DNA of 64,000 bases from Hephaestia caeni (GTDB taxonomy: Bacteria > Pseudomonadota > Alphaproteobacteria > Sphingomonadales > Sphingomonadaceae), in NCBI RefSeq assembly GCF_003550065.1, contig NZ_QXDC01000002.1, positions 849,306 through 913,305 on the forward strand, written 5' to 3'. The position numbers and the translations under genes are program-made. Below the pieces are notes generated by a model that searched no databases, had not been told where the DNA came from, and saw only the letters and a program-made list of their open reading frames with translations. Shown here one piece after another: positions 1 through 8,675 of this stretch (its first letter is position 1; each line of letters starts with the position of its first letter).

Positions 1-2
1 GC

Positions 3-1070
3 GGAATCGTTCCGACCGATCTACCGCCGATCAGTCAGCTCGGTCTCGAGACGACTCTGGCGGCGATGGCCGATGCGTCAAAAGCAGCGATCGCAGCGGA
101 TCTCGATTGCTGGCGCCAATGGTGCGCCGAGGAAGGCCGGTCACCGCTACCGGCCGATCCAGAGGATATGGTCCGCTATGTGAACGCGCTCGACGCCAAG
201 GGGAAAAAGCCCGCGACTCTCGCCCGGCGTATCGCGAGCCTCGGTTCGGTCCACCGCATGATGGGGCTAGCCGGAGATGCCCCGCCCACCGACGCGCCAA
301 TGGTGCGGGCGGCTCTCAAGGCCGTTCGTCGGCGCCGGGGTGCCCTGCAGCGCCAGGCAGCCCCCTTGCGACTGGGCAAGGCGCTAGAGCCATACGCTCC
401 CAAGGGGTTCACGCTCGCCGCGCTGCTCGAAGCCTGCGGTGGCGACCTGCAGGGATTGCGGGACGCAGCCCTGCTCTCGCTCGGCTATGATGCCGGCCTG
501 CGGGTAAGCGAACTCACCATGGTGGAAGCCAGGCATATCGATCCGCAGGACGATGGCTCTGCGACGCTGTTCATCCCCTTCTCCAAGACCGACCAGGAGC
601 AGGAAGGCGCTTGGGCCTGGCTGTCGGCCGAGACCATGCGACGGGTCGGGGCGTGGTTGGAAGCAATCGGCGTCGAGGAAGGCCCGCTGTTCCGCAGGGT
701 CGGGGTCGACCGGCGGCGCGCGCGAGAAGCGGAACCGGAAACTGCCCTCGCGCGAACGACCTATTCCATCGGAACAGCGCCTCTGACCCGGCAAGGCGTC
801 AACGGCATCTATCGCCGTGTGGCGCTCGCCGCCTATGACAAGGGACTGGTGAAGCTGCCGGCCGGCAAAATGCACGACGCGATACAAGCCTTGTCTACAC
901 ACTCATTGCGGGTCGGCCTCACGCAAGATCTGTTTGCTGCCGGCGAGGATGGAGTCGGTATCGCTCAGGCGCTCCGTTGGAGTTCACCTACCACTGCGCT
1001 CCGTTATGGCAGAAAGCTTGCGGTGCGAAGCAATGTCGCGGCGCGGGTCCTTTCACGCCTCCGCGGCTGA
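3..1070 (+). CDS. Tyrosine recombinase (phage-type integrase), 5' end possibly outside window
   Basis: Site-specific recombinase that cuts and rejoins DNA through a tyrosine nucleophile. Counted from the ATG at 66 (334 aa), residues 1-100 form an N-terminal core-binding region and 115-330 the catalytic domain. The catalytic set is visible: Arg146 in GLRVSEL, Lys174, His279 and Arg282 in THSLRVG, Trp305 in place of the second His, and Tyr314 in ALRYGR. The reading frame stays open upstream of 66 to the window edge (base 3), so the true start may lie outside and the gene may be 5'-partial. It sits at the border of the conjugation region, as expected for the integrase of an integrative element, but no attachment site or tRNA was found beside it. 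Family assignment is firm; its link to the tra genes is inference. Confidence 0.88.
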   Translation, partial: GIVPTDLPPISQLGLETTLAAMADASKAAIAADLDCWRQWCAEEGRSPLPADPEDMVRYVNALDAKGKKPATLARRIASLGSVHRMMGLAGDAPPTDAPMVRAALKAVRRRRGALQRQAAPLRLGKALEPYAPKGFTLAALLEACGGDLQGLRDAALLSLGYDAGLRVSELTMVEARHIDPQDDGSATLFIPFSKTDQEQEGAWAWLSAETMRRVGAWLEAIGVEEGPLFRRVGVDRRRAREAEPETALARTTYSIGTAPLTRQGVNGIYRRVALAAYDKGLVKLPAGKMHDAIQALSTHSLRVGLTQDLFAAGEDGVGIAQALRWSSPTTALRYGRKLAVRSNVAARVLSRLRG

Positions 1071-1251
1071 GTGTCCTGGCGGCGCGCTTCGTAGTCGGTT
1101 TCAACTCGGGACGACCATCTGGAGAACAGTGACGTCCTCGAATTCGGGGGAAGTGAGCGTGAGCTGCGGGTCCGTGCCCGCGCCGGCACGCGCGGCGCGT
1201 AACTGCTCCGATCGCGTTCTGGTCTCATCATCTTCGTAGCTTTGCCAGGGG

Positions 1252-1461
1252 TTATGGCTGTTTGAACAGTTCGACCACATCGACACCAATGGCTTTCGCA
1301 ATCCTGCCAACGACATCGATGCTCGCGGAAACATCCGCACGTTCGATCGCCCCGATGTAGCGGGAACTGAGGCCGGCCCGGTCCGCGAGATCCTCCTGCG
1401 TCAGCTTTTCTTCATGACGTAACCGACGCAGATTCCTCGCCATGATCTCCCGGAGTTCCAT
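1252..1461 (-). CDS. Small XRE-family DNA-binding repressor
   Basis: 69-aa protein that is almost only a Cro/C1-type helix-turn-helix, residues 9-62, with the typical recognition segment LTQEDLADRAGLSSRYIGAI. No second domain, so it is probably a dimeric repressor or the antitoxin-like half of a lost pair. It points toward the integrase gene on the opposite strand. A perfect 10-bp inverted repeat begins 20 bases upstream of its start, which suggests autoregulation. The HTH call is firm; target genes are inference. Confidence 0.88.
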   Translation of the reverse strand: MELREIMARNLRRLRHEEKLTQEDLADRAGLSSRYIGAIERADVSASIDVVGRIAKAIGVDVVELFKQP

Positions 1462-1480
1462 GCTGAGACGGGAACCAGCA

Positions 1481-1513
1481 TCGGAACGATCATTCTAGGA
1501 ACTATCGTTCCGA
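1481..1513. promoter_or_regulatory. Inverted repeat, likely operator of the XRE gene
   Basis: TCGGAACGAT (1481-1490) and its exact reverse complement ATCGTTCCGA (1504-1513) flank a 13-base spacer just upstream of the XRE start. A second GTTCCG/CGGAAC pair overlaps it (1507-1512 and 1521-1526), and a further GTTCCGA lies at 1567-1573 before the next plus-strand gene. The layout fits a repressor site shared by the divergent genes at 1461 and 1594. The repeat is seen; binding is inferred. Confidence 0.6.
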
Positions 1514-1593
1514 ATCGTAGCGGAACATGTTATCCACCAGCAGGGGCAGCGGCCAAATCACGCGGCGTTCCGAAGCGAGTAAGTGGAGACAAT

Positions 1594-2127
1594 ATGGAAA
1601 AGGCTCCTCCTGTGCAGGGCACATTGGCAAGCGACGATGAAGAGAGCCCTGCTTTCTTATATGGCGTAGCTGCTGAGGCAGTGCACGACGCCATACAGCT
1701 CATCAACGGCCTGGATTCGGAGGCAGAGCTGCCCTTGCGTAGTGCCTTCGAAATCTTGGCAAGAGATGCGACCGTAGCGCCTGATGGACCCCCTCGCGCC
1801 GGAACTGTACGGGCGAACGAAACGCTGCGTAGTGTCGCGCTTTCTGCTGCGACTATCGATCACATAGTCGAGCAACGGCTACGACAGGCGGAAGAAGCAT
1901 CTGGTAGAGAACAGATGGACCTCACAAGAGGGCTCCGGTCACTCATGGGTTCGGCCGATCCTGAGCGCTCTCGCGCGGTCATGCTGATGCTGGAAGCACT
2001 TGCAATTCTGTTTCAGAAGGGCGGCAATTCGCACTCTGCGGCACATCTGCAAATGGCACTCGATGGCATAGTGACTAGCCAGGCTCCGTCCACTTTTTCC
2101 GCCTTGGAAGGTCAGCGAAAGCACTGA
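1594..2127 (+). CDS. Unrecognised 177-aa protein, paralogue of the 52.9-kb gene
   Basis: Not recognised as a named family. No signal peptide or membrane segment; predicted soluble and mostly helical. It shares a clear architecture with the 183-aa protein at 52878-53429: an acidic N-terminus, then GVAAEAVHDAI from Gly24, a variable middle, an I-x-x-IVEQRL segment near residue 90, then LMLEALAIL and HLQMALDGI near 130-160, and a similar basic C-terminal end (QRKH here, QQRH there). It is divergent from the XRE gene and may share its operator region. The function is unknown, and no catalytic motif is visible. Start ATG 1594 follows a weak purine-rich stretch (gtggagacaat). Confidence 0.72.
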   Translation: MEKAPPVQGTLASDDEESPAFLYGVAAEAVHDAIQLINGLDSEAELPLRSAFEILARDATVAPDGPPRAGTVRANETLRSVALSAATIDHIVEQRLRQAEEASGREQMDLTRGLRSLMGSADPERSRAVMLMLEALAILFQKGGNSHSAAHLQMALDGIVTSQAPSTFSALEGQRKH

Positions 2128-2212
2128 TCCGATGTTGATTGCTGGGATCGAAAAGACGCCCAACTCGCAGTCAGATGATCCTTCTCGCGGTCGATCCGCG
2201 CTGGTTACCCGG

Positions 2213-2713
2213 TCATCCCCGTTCCTCTCTAAGAACGCCCACAAATCTGAGGATCTCGGGCACGGCCGGCCTTGCCGTCGCCGGCACGCGTAGCGTGCGA
2301 TACCCCGCGCCCGCGGTCATCTCGTCTCGCTTGCGGTCCCTGTCGAACCGGTGTGAGCCGTCGTCGACCTCGATTAGAGCCACGACCGCGCCGGTGGCCG
2401 GGTCCTCAACTACAAAGTCGACGATCTTCTGAGAGAAAGCATTGCGGTCTGCAGGCGTCGAGCGTCGGCCTGGCCGGGAAGGGATTCTGAGCAACGCGCC
2501 CATCGCAACCTGGGCATGGATGCGATACATTGGCAGGATCTGCTCAATGGCCGCCAGCATCGCCCGTTCTCGCTTGGTCATGAACGGCTTCGCCACCGGG
2601 GCGGGCGGGCCCAGGCCACCCGTCAACCCGCGCAAGAGCGAGAGTATGACCGCCGCCGAGACAGCAAGGCCCAGGATGGGCAGGAGCGATTGAAGCGTTT
2701 CCGTTGTGTGCAT
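2213..2713 (-). CDS. Membrane-anchored DUF2726 protein
   Basis: 166 aa from the ATG at 2713, preceded by ACGAGG; a TTG seven codons upstream is the alternative start. One N-terminal membrane helix (about residues 8-28) is followed by a DUF2726-type domain with the core KIVDFVVEDPATGAVVALIE and then VDDGSHRFDRDRKRDE. DUF2726 is related to the restriction-endonuclease-like fold, and the D...E-x-D pattern here fits that; activity on nucleic acid is inference. It overlaps or abuts the small ORF upstream (stop near 2725). It lies downstream of traG in the minus direction and converges with the 1594 gene. Confidence 0.68.
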   Translation of the reverse strand: MHTTETLQSLLPILGLAVSAAVILSLLRGLTGGLGPPAPVAKPFMTKRERAMLAAIEQILPMYRIHAQVAMGALLRIPSRPGRRSTPADRNAFSQKIVDFVVEDPATGAVVALIEVDDGSHRFDRDRKRDEMTAGAGYRTLRVPATARPAVPEILRFVGVLREERG

Positions 2714-2724
2714 GGCGGCCTCGT

Positions 2725-2925
2725 TCAGCCCCAACCATCCCGACGGCCCTCTCCACGGTCGCGAAGGCTGCGACCGTCGACTGCGGATCTGCGAATGTTG
2801 AGTTCAATCTCGCCGCCCTTCCGGGTGATTTGGACATCGCTTGGATCAAGGTTGTTGCGACGGGCATAATCGTCGGCCGCCTTCTCGCTGCCGAACTTCC
2901 CGGCTTGTTCGAATTCCCATCCCAT
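2725..2925 (-). CDS. Small hypothetical protein (66 aa)
   Basis: Not recognised. Starts with ATG 2925 preceded by a clear AAGGAGA site. The N-terminal part reads like a short folded domain (AADDYARRNNLDPSDVQITR), followed by a strongly charged Arg/Asp/Gly tail. It overlaps the upstream region of the DUF2726 gene, suggesting co-transcription. The good ribosome site supports that it is translated; function unknown. Confidence 0.5.
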   Translation of the reverse strand: MGWEFEQAGKFGSEKAADDYARRNNLDPSDVQITRKGGEIELNIRRSAVDGRSLRDRGEGRRDGWG

Positions 2926-2957
2926 CTTCGTCTCCTTCGCTTACCAAGGGCAACACG

Positions 2958-3164
2958 CTAGCGGCCCCGACGAGGCCGAGCGGTCGCAAGGTCACTTTTC
3001 AACGCTTGCTCAGCGCGGCAGCGCAGCACGAGGTAGAGCGTGCTGGCATCCCGCTCGGCATCGATTGGATCTCGCGTTAGCGCGGCGCGCAGCGCGGCCT
3101 TGAGCCAGAAGCTAGTCGCTGGATCCTCCAGCAGCTTCTCAATTTCTGATCTCTTCCGATCCAT
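2958..3164 (-). CDS. Small hypothetical protein (68 aa)
   Basis: Not recognised by function. ATG 3164 is chosen over the upstream ATG at 3191 because GGAGGGGAG sits 4 bases before it. The sequence is helical and charged (SEIEKLLEDPATSFWLKAAL then DASTLYLVLRCRAEQAL) with no membrane segment. It is the first gene of a three-gene minus-strand group (with 2725 and 2213) lying downstream of the tra operon. Small helical proteins of this style occur on mobile elements; that is general context, not evidence of function. Confidence 0.55.
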   Translation of the reverse strand: MDRKRSEIEKLLEDPATSFWLKAALRAALTRDPIDAERDASTLYLVLRCRAEQALKSDLATARPRRGR

Positions 3165-3262
3165 AATTCTCCCCTCCGCCTTGAACCTCATGTCGCCATG
3201 ACCTGTATTTGCTTTTGTGATTGTCCTCGTTCGTGCTATGTTCAGGGCAGGAGGTTGGTTCG

Positions 3263-3475
3263 ATGAGCCAGTTCGATTGGGACACTTACAACGCTACTAA
3301 AGACTCGCCGGCTGGTGCCGTCCACGCTTCGAAGATCGACTGGACTGAGTACCTTCCTGGGGACGATCCCGCAGACGTAGCGGATCCTGCCTCCACGAAG
3401 TGGCAAGTAGTTTTGACGGTTGTTTTTGTTGCCAGCATCCTCGCCTTTTTTGCGTTTGTCTCGACGATCATTTGA
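3263..3475 (+). CDS. Small single-pass membrane protein (70 aa)
   Basis: Not recognised. ATG 3263 follows CAGGAGG at 3247-3253. The N-terminal 44 residues are soluble and acidic; residues about 46-68 form one hydrophobic helix (VVLTVVFVASILAFFAFVS). It is the only plus-strand gene beside the end of traG and converges with it, its stop lying 10 bases from the traG stop. A small envelope protein linked to the conjugation region is possible, but only location supports this. Confidence 0.55.
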   Translation: MSQFDWDTYNATKDSPAGAVHASKIDWTEYLPGDDPADVADPASTKWQVVLTVVFVASILAFFAFVSTII

Positions 3476-3484
3476 TCGCGTCAT

Positions 3485-6289
3485 TCAGTCGCGCAGTTTA
3501 GGGTCGTTGAAGAAGCCGACATTCTGACTGTCCGTTACTTCCGACCGCGCACGCGAGCCTCCTTGCCTGTTCACCGCCCTTCCCGTCTGCGCCGCGGCGC
3601 GGCCTTGATCGATTTCCACTCGACCCTGATCGATGATCGCTCCGGCCGCGCCAGGGTCGTTTCCGCTGCCCGGACCCGAGGGGCGCCGGCTACCGCCTGA
3701 AGGTGTGTAGTGGCCGCGCACATCGTTTTCGGACGCAACATCAGGACGCTGAACGGATACGAGATTGGGCTCATGAATTTCCGAGCGGATCTCCTCGCGA
3801 ATGGTATCAAGACGATCGTCCATCCACCTTTCGATCATGGCGTTGCGCGTCGCGCGATCATGCGCTGACAAATCCGTGGCCCAGAGGTCGGGAACATTGA
3901 TCGCTGGGTTGCGTGCCTGCTCCGCGCGGTACCATTGGGCCAAATCCTGGCTCAGGTTCTCGCTGAGATTGAGCCCATGTGACTCCGCATAGCTTGCGTC
4001 CCGGGACAGGGACTGCGCGATCTCGTCGAGCTTTTCAGCCGACCGTTGGTAGGACTGAGCAAGAGCAAGGCTTTCTTCGGAAATCCTCGCGCTTGAGTCC
4101 GTAACAGACGAACGACTGAAGCTGCCCGAGCGTTCGTAGGTGCCGGCGGACTCGCTGGCGCTGGAGCCGCTCGCGTGGTCGTCGCGGAAACTGCTTGACG
4201 AAGCACTACGATCTTCGCTGGAGATATTCCGGTTCGTAGAGTGGCTCAAATCCGACTGCTGCGTTCCGCGCGCTGAGGTGCTCGCCCCCAACGAGCCAGA
4301 CAGGGGACCACCGCCACCGCTACCACCAGCGCGCCCGCGACGGCCAAGGCCGGTGCCGACCGAGCCTTCAACCGATTGCTGCACTATGGCTTGGCGCCCG
4401 CGATTGTCCGTAACGGAGAACCTATCGGTATCGGAATTCGATTGCTCGATCCCTTCCGATGTATTGGCGGTCCGACGATCGAACCGGTCGACAGATGTGG
4501 CCGATTGGGAGCCGCTGGCGCTCTCGACGCCCGAGGTCGTTTCGCTGGAGCGCGTGTGAACGGATGCGTCGCGATCGGTAGCCGTCAGGAGCGAGGTGGC
4601 GCTGTTACGATAGGCTTCGGCCTGCCGGTGTGCCTCGGAGGCGACCTGCCGCATTTCTGCGACGCTGTTTGTCGACATTGTCGGCGTAAAGGCGAGCCGC
4701 GAAATCGCGCCTGTCGTGTCGATTACATCCTGGCCAGTGCCATAGTTCGAGATAATCGTGCCGTTGTCCGTGCGGAAATCCATCCGCGATTGCCCGGCCA
4801 GATAGCTCGGCGCCGTCGACCATTGATCGGATTGGCGCATATTGGCCGAGGTGTTGCCGTAGCTGACATTGCCGTAGGAATAATTGCCCGTGGTCTGCTC
4901 GAGCGCGGCCGCTTCAGCGGCGTTCTGGGCCGGCGCCAACATCGCCATCGAGTGGCTCGCGATCCCCATGGCGCCGCGCGCCATTCCGGCGGCAAGGAAG
5001 GGCACGCTCATCAAGAGGAAGCCTGCGATCGTTGCCGTCTCCTCGTTCACGGCGCCGATGCCGGCGAAGGTTGACAGTGTTACACCGCCGGGCGCCATCG
5101 CTACTGCCGAGCCGGTCGCCCTACCCATGATGATCATGTGGAGGACCACATAGAGCGGTCCCCACGCAGCGAGGTAGAAGAAGCCGGCCGTGTAGCCTTT
5201 CAGCGTCGGCACGCCCGTCCTAGGCATGAGGAACAGAGGAAAGATCACCGGGAACATCGCGAAAAACACGACGGTCAGCACGACGTTTAGAACCGGCACC
5301 CAGCTCATGGCCTGCTGCGCGATCGAACCATAGGTATTGCGTGCCTGGATGTCGGCACGTGTCATCGCGAAAGTATCGATCGCGGCTGCGCCGGTTCCGC
5401 CGGACATCGAGTTGCGCGCTTGCATGAAGGCGTTGATCGCGGTGTTCTGGCGCAAGATCCCGACATGGCCTCCCCCGGTGCCGGTGAAAGCCTGATTGAC
5501 CACCGGCACGTCGTCGCGCAGCTTCTGGGCCGCCAGGGCATTGCTCAGGCGAGGATAGAGCTCTTTTCCCCAGATCGGCAGGTTGGCCTCGATCATCGGC
5601 GTCCACTGCGCATCGAGGGCGGAATAGGCGTCGCTGCATGTCCGGATATGGCTCTCGACACCGCCGCCGGATATACGCGTGATCCAAATCTGGGAACGCG
5701 CCGGCGATCCGGGACCGATGGCCGCCCAAAGGTCCGGTGCATTGGCAAGGTCGGTCATCGACTTGAAACCGAGCATCACGTCGTAGAAGACGCAGGCCTT
5801 GAAATGCTCCTCAAGGTTGGTGGCGAATTCGGCATCGCGAATGCGCAGGTTTCGCGTGGCATCGAACAGGCGGGAGCCATAGACCATGCCGTTGGTCGTG
5901 TAGTTGAGCGCTGCGGGCATAACGAACACAGTCTCGGCAGTTTTCGTGAGATAATCCCCGACCTGGCTCGTAAAGCTCGCGATAACGCCGAGCCCGATCG
6001 GCACATTGTCGACCGTAGCGGGCGCGAGCGAGGGGTTGAGATGATCCGTCACCTTGATGCTGACGGTCGGCACCATCAGGCACATGTAGATCGCCGTCGC
6101 TTGCAAGAACCAGTTCAACCAGGCACGCCAGTCGAGGCTGAACGCCACCACTAGAAGAGAATAGATCAGGCCCATCACCATGACGACGCGCAGCATCGAC
6201 CGGTAGCCCCCTCCGCCTGCCCAGGCCGCGACCGCATTGAAGGTGTTGACGATGTACTCGCCGCCGCCGATCGTGAAGACTTCGAGCAT
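3485..6289 (-). CDS. traG: F-type conjugation protein TraG (pilus assembly and mating-pair stabilisation)
   Basis: 934 aa, near the length of F TraG (938). F TraG is an inner-membrane protein whose N-terminal part works in pilus assembly and whose periplasmic C-terminal part works in mating-pair stabilisation and entry exclusion. Here the N-terminal ~450 residues hold the membrane segments (VVMVMGLIYSLLVVAFSLDW early, others near residues 320-440), and the C-terminal half is long, polar and Ser/Thr/Gln-rich with helical stretches. The frame stays open for 182 more codons upstream, but that stretch lies over traH and is Arg/Asp-rich and non-globular, so the ATG at 6289 (MLEVFTIGGGEY) is the start. 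It is the last gene of the tra operon, 14 bases after traH. Confidence 0.93.
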   Translation of the reverse strand: MLEVFTIGGGEYIVNTFNAVAAWAGGGGYRSMLRVVMVMGLIYSLLVVAFSLDWRAWLNWFLQATAIYMCLMVPTVSIKVTDHLNPSLAPATVDNVPIGLGVIASFTSQVGDYLTKTAETVFVMPAALNYTTNGMVYGSRLFDATRNLRIRDAEFATNLEEHFKACVFYDVMLGFKSMTDLANAPDLWAAIGPGSPARSQIWITRISGGGVESHIRTCSDAYSALDAQWTPMIEANLPIWGKELYPRLSNALAAQKLRDDVPVVNQAFTGTGGGHVGILRQNTAINAFMQARNSMSGGTGAAAIDTFAMTRADIQARNTYGSIAQQAMSWVPVLNVVLTVVFFAMFPVIFPLFLMPRTGVPTLKGYTAGFFYLAAWGPLYVVLHMIIMGRATGSAVAMAPGGVTLSTFAGIGAVNEETATIAGFLLMSVPFLAAGMARGAMGIASHSMAMLAPAQNAAEAAALEQTTGNYSYGNVSYGNTSANMRQSDQWSTAPSYLAGQSRMDFRTDNGTIISNYGTGQDVIDTTGAISRLAFTPTMSTNSVAEMRQVASEAHRQAEAYRNSATSLLTATDRDASVHTRSSETTSGVESASGSQSATSVDRFDRRTANTSEGIEQSNSDTDRFSVTDNRGRQAIVQQSVEGSVGTGLGRRGRAGGSGGGGPLSGSLGASTSARGTQQSDLSHSTNRNISSEDRSASSSSFRDDHASGSSASESAGTYERSGSFSRSSVTDSSARISEESLALAQSYQRSAEKLDEIAQSLSRDASYAESHGLNLSENLSQDLAQWYRAEQARNPAINVPDLWATDLSAHDRATRNAMIERWMDDRLDTIREEIRSEIHEPNLVSVQRPDVASENDVRGHYTPSGGSRRPSGPGSGNDPGAAGAIIDQGRVEIDQGRAAAQTGRAVNRQGGSRARSEVTDSQNVGFFNDPKLRD

Positions 6290-6303
6290 GGTCAGCCTTC
6301 CCC

Positions 6304-7758
6304 CTACTGAAGGCCCTGCGCGCTGAGACCCCGCGAGAAATTGAGCGCGGCCGACATACCCGGCGTCATCGTGTTCTGGAGCGTCGATTCCAGCATGATC
6401 GAACGGTCGATGATCTGCATGGTGACCTGCAGCTTCTGATCGAGGCGCACGCCGCGTTGCTGGAATTTCTGACGGGTCGCCGCGATCTGCTGGCGCCATT
6501 GCGCGGCGGTTTCCTGGTCGAAGGTCTGATAGTGGATTTTGGCCTGTTCGACGCGATCGAGCATGTTGTCGATCATAGCGTTCAATATGTCGACCGAGAC
6601 GATCTCGGCGAGCGTCTGGATCTCGCCGTCCGTGAGCGTGTAGCGCGCCGCTGACTGCACCGCGAGGATCTTGAACAGCGGAATGCTCGACATGTTGAGG
6701 AGTTGCTTCTCGGCCGCATCGATCGCGACGTCCGTGCGGATCTTCGCAGCGATATCCTTGATCATCGATGCGATCCGCGGCCGCAGCGCGGCGCTTTCCG
6801 GGATGGTGAGCGATTGAGTCGTTATATTGAGACATAGCGTCTCTTCGTCGCAGCGCAGGATGTTGACCGCTGCGCCCCCGGCTGTGCCATCGAGAAGAGC
6901 GGTGACCACGGCCTCTTCGGCAGGCCCGACCATTGTGACCTGCCCTCCGACGCTTGGATCGGTGGAGGGACGGGTTACGACTGTGCCGACCAACGTCATG
7001 ATATATTCGCTGAATTCCTTGTCGAACGCGCCGAACTTGTTGGACTTACGTAGCGCTTCCCAAGTGTAATTGTGGGGCTCGCCGACCAGTTGATCCTTCA
7101 TCGCTGGATCACTGTTCGCAGCGATCGTTGAATCCCGGCGGTTTCCGTTGTTGCAATTCTGCCGGGCGGCCGCCCAGTCCGAGAAAATGCCTTGGCTGTT
7201 ACCGACGGCCTCACAGATTGTGGCGCGTGTTGTGTCCATTTGGGGCCATAAGCCGCCGACCAGTGCCTGCGCCGTCTCGCAGGAGCTGATATTCATCTGG
7301 TTTAAGAGCTGCGCCTTCTGCGCGAACTCATCCATCACTTTGCCGATCTCCGGGCTGATCGAGTCGATCGCCAGCTTGAATGCAAAGCCCAAGGCGTTGT
7401 TGGCGGTGGCCTTGAGCATAGCGACGATTTCGGCGGTGTTGATGAAGGAGAAACTCCCCGAGAACAGGTCGATTCCGCCGCATCCTGCGCGCGCCGACGG
7501 GAGCTGGAGATTGAAAGGCGAGACCGATTTCTGGGGAAAGCGCGTCCACAAATTGCCGAGAGAATAATAACCCGCCGACTGGCCCTCGAACGCGCTTGGT
7601 CCGGTGATATTGGCCGCACCGCCGGCGTCGTTGAAGAAGGCGTTCATCTCACTGGCCACACCGGCTTGCGCGGGCTGCACGACTGACAGGTTGAGCGTAG
7701 CGATCAGAGCGATCGCCGAAGAAGCGGCGCGGATTGCCGATCGAAGAGGGCGTCGCAT
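6304..7758 (-). CDS. traH: F-type conjugation protein TraH
   Basis: 484 aa periplasmic protein needed with TraF and TraG for F-pilus assembly and extension. A signal peptide is visible (about residues 1-32, ending VQPAQAG). The mature part starts MNAFFNDAGGAANITGP and carries the family's cysteines (GCGGIDLFSGSF, ISSCETAQALVGG) and helical C-terminal half. Its ATG overlaps the traF stop as ATGA at 7755-7758, indicating translational coupling. Family length in F is 458 aa, so it is full length. Confidence 0.95.
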   Translation of the reverse strand: MRRPLRSAIRAASSAIALIATLNLSVVQPAQAGVASEMNAFFNDAGGAANITGPSAFEGQSAGYYSLGNLWTRFPQKSVSPFNLQLPSARAGCGGIDLFSGSFSFINTAEIVAMLKATANNALGFAFKLAIDSISPEIGKVMDEFAQKAQLLNQMNISSCETAQALVGGLWPQMDTTRATICEAVGNSQGIFSDWAAARQNCNNGNRRDSTIAANSDPAMKDQLVGEPHNYTWEALRKSNKFGAFDKEFSEYIMTLVGTVVTRPSTDPSVGGQVTMVGPAEEAVVTALLDGTAGGAAVNILRCDEETLCLNITTQSLTIPESAALRPRIASMIKDIAAKIRTDVAIDAAEKQLLNMSSIPLFKILAVQSAARYTLTDGEIQTLAEIVSVDILNAMIDNMLDRVEQAKIHYQTFDQETAAQWRQQIAATRQKFQQRGVRLDQKLQVTMQIIDRSIMLESTLQNTMTPGMSAALNFSRGLSAQGLQ

Positions 7759-8675
7759 CAGAAATCACTCCCGACTGTGGTGTTGGTGAGGGTGAAGATG
7801 CGGTCCATGATCTCGTCGGCCGACAAGATGCCGTAACCCACGGGCAGCGTCCGCTTCGTCACGGTATCGTACAGAACGAGCGCCGGCGTCTCTCGACCGG
7901 GAATCCCCATGCGCTCGCGCTGGCCGCTGTCGACGAGGTAGTTGGGAAAATCCTTTGATGGGCCGCCATCCATCGACACAGCCATCACGGTCAGGCGATG
8001 ACTGTCGGCCACCGAGCGCAGGATCGGGCCAGCTACATCACAGGCGGCGCAGCTCTGCGCGTAGAAATAGAACAGGCCGTAGCGCTCGCCGAGACGAGTC
8101 AGCACCGCGTCCCTGTCCGCCTTGCGATTGTCGATCCACAGCCGCTTGCCCAAGGTCGAGACCGGGCGCTGCAGGGTGTAGTCCATATCGGGGTGCTGCC
8201 AGATCGCCCGCTGCCAGACGTCGGAGAAGGTCGAGGCGCGATCGAGCTGTTCACGCTGAAAACGCACATAGGCGATGACGTTCTCTTCGCTGGGATGGAG
8301 GATCGCGCGTGCCTTGAGCTCATCGAGGGTCGCCCTCACTGCTGCGAGTTGCTCGGCAGCGGGGACGGTCGGAACCTGTGTTTTGTCCGGGGGCGGTCGG
8401 CGTGCCGGATCGCAATAGAACCAGGTGCCGAGGCGGCGCTCGCCGCAATAGAAAGGGTCACCGGCAGACTGCCCTGCTCCCTCCTCATCCGCGGCGAACG
8501 AGGGACCACAAGCCAGCGCGGTGACCGCAACCGCCAAGGCCACCAGCAAGGAGGGAACGCGCCGATATGAACTACCGTGACTTCGGGATACAGGCTCCCG
8601 GCGCCGGCGAGCACCGGGTGTCCGCAGCGGCAAAGGGCGGGGCTGATCAGCCGCCGCCAGGAGCGGATCGGGCAT
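7758..8675 (-). CDS. traF: F-type conjugation protein TraF (thioredoxin-like, pilus assembly)
   Basis: 305 aa periplasmic protein. A hydrophobic signal lies at about residues 41-62. The C-terminal domain is thioredoxin-like and keeps a CxxC pair, Cys209-Ala-Ala-Cys212 (AQSCAACDVAGP), whereas F TraF itself lacks it, so redox activity is possible here. The ATG at 8675 lies 29 bases inside the traN 3' end but has GAGG at good distance; this gives a long N-terminal leader before the signal sequence, so a later start cannot be excluded. Different protein from the S26 peptidase at 15428, which is also called TraF in P-type systems. Confidence 0.9.
   Translation of the reverse strand: MPDPLLAAADQPRPLPLRTPGARRRREPVSRSHGSSYRRVPSLLVALAVAVTALACGPSFAADEEGAGQSAGDPFYCGERRLGTWFYCDPARRPPPDKTQVPTVPAAEQLAAVRATLDELKARAILHPSEENVIAYVRFQREQLDRASTFSDVWQRAIWQHPDMDYTLQRPVSTLGKRLWIDNRKADRDAVLTRLGERYGLFYFYAQSCAACDVAGPILRSVADSHRLTVMAVSMDGGPSKDFPNYLVDSGQRERMGIPGRETPALVLYDTVTKRTLPVGYGILSADEIMDRIFTLTNTTVGSDF

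Noticed and set aside
6290..6835. N-terminal extension of traG by 182 residues
   Set aside because: It overlaps traH in another frame, is Arg/Asp-rich without a fold, and the ATG at 6289 gives the normal TraG length and N-terminus.
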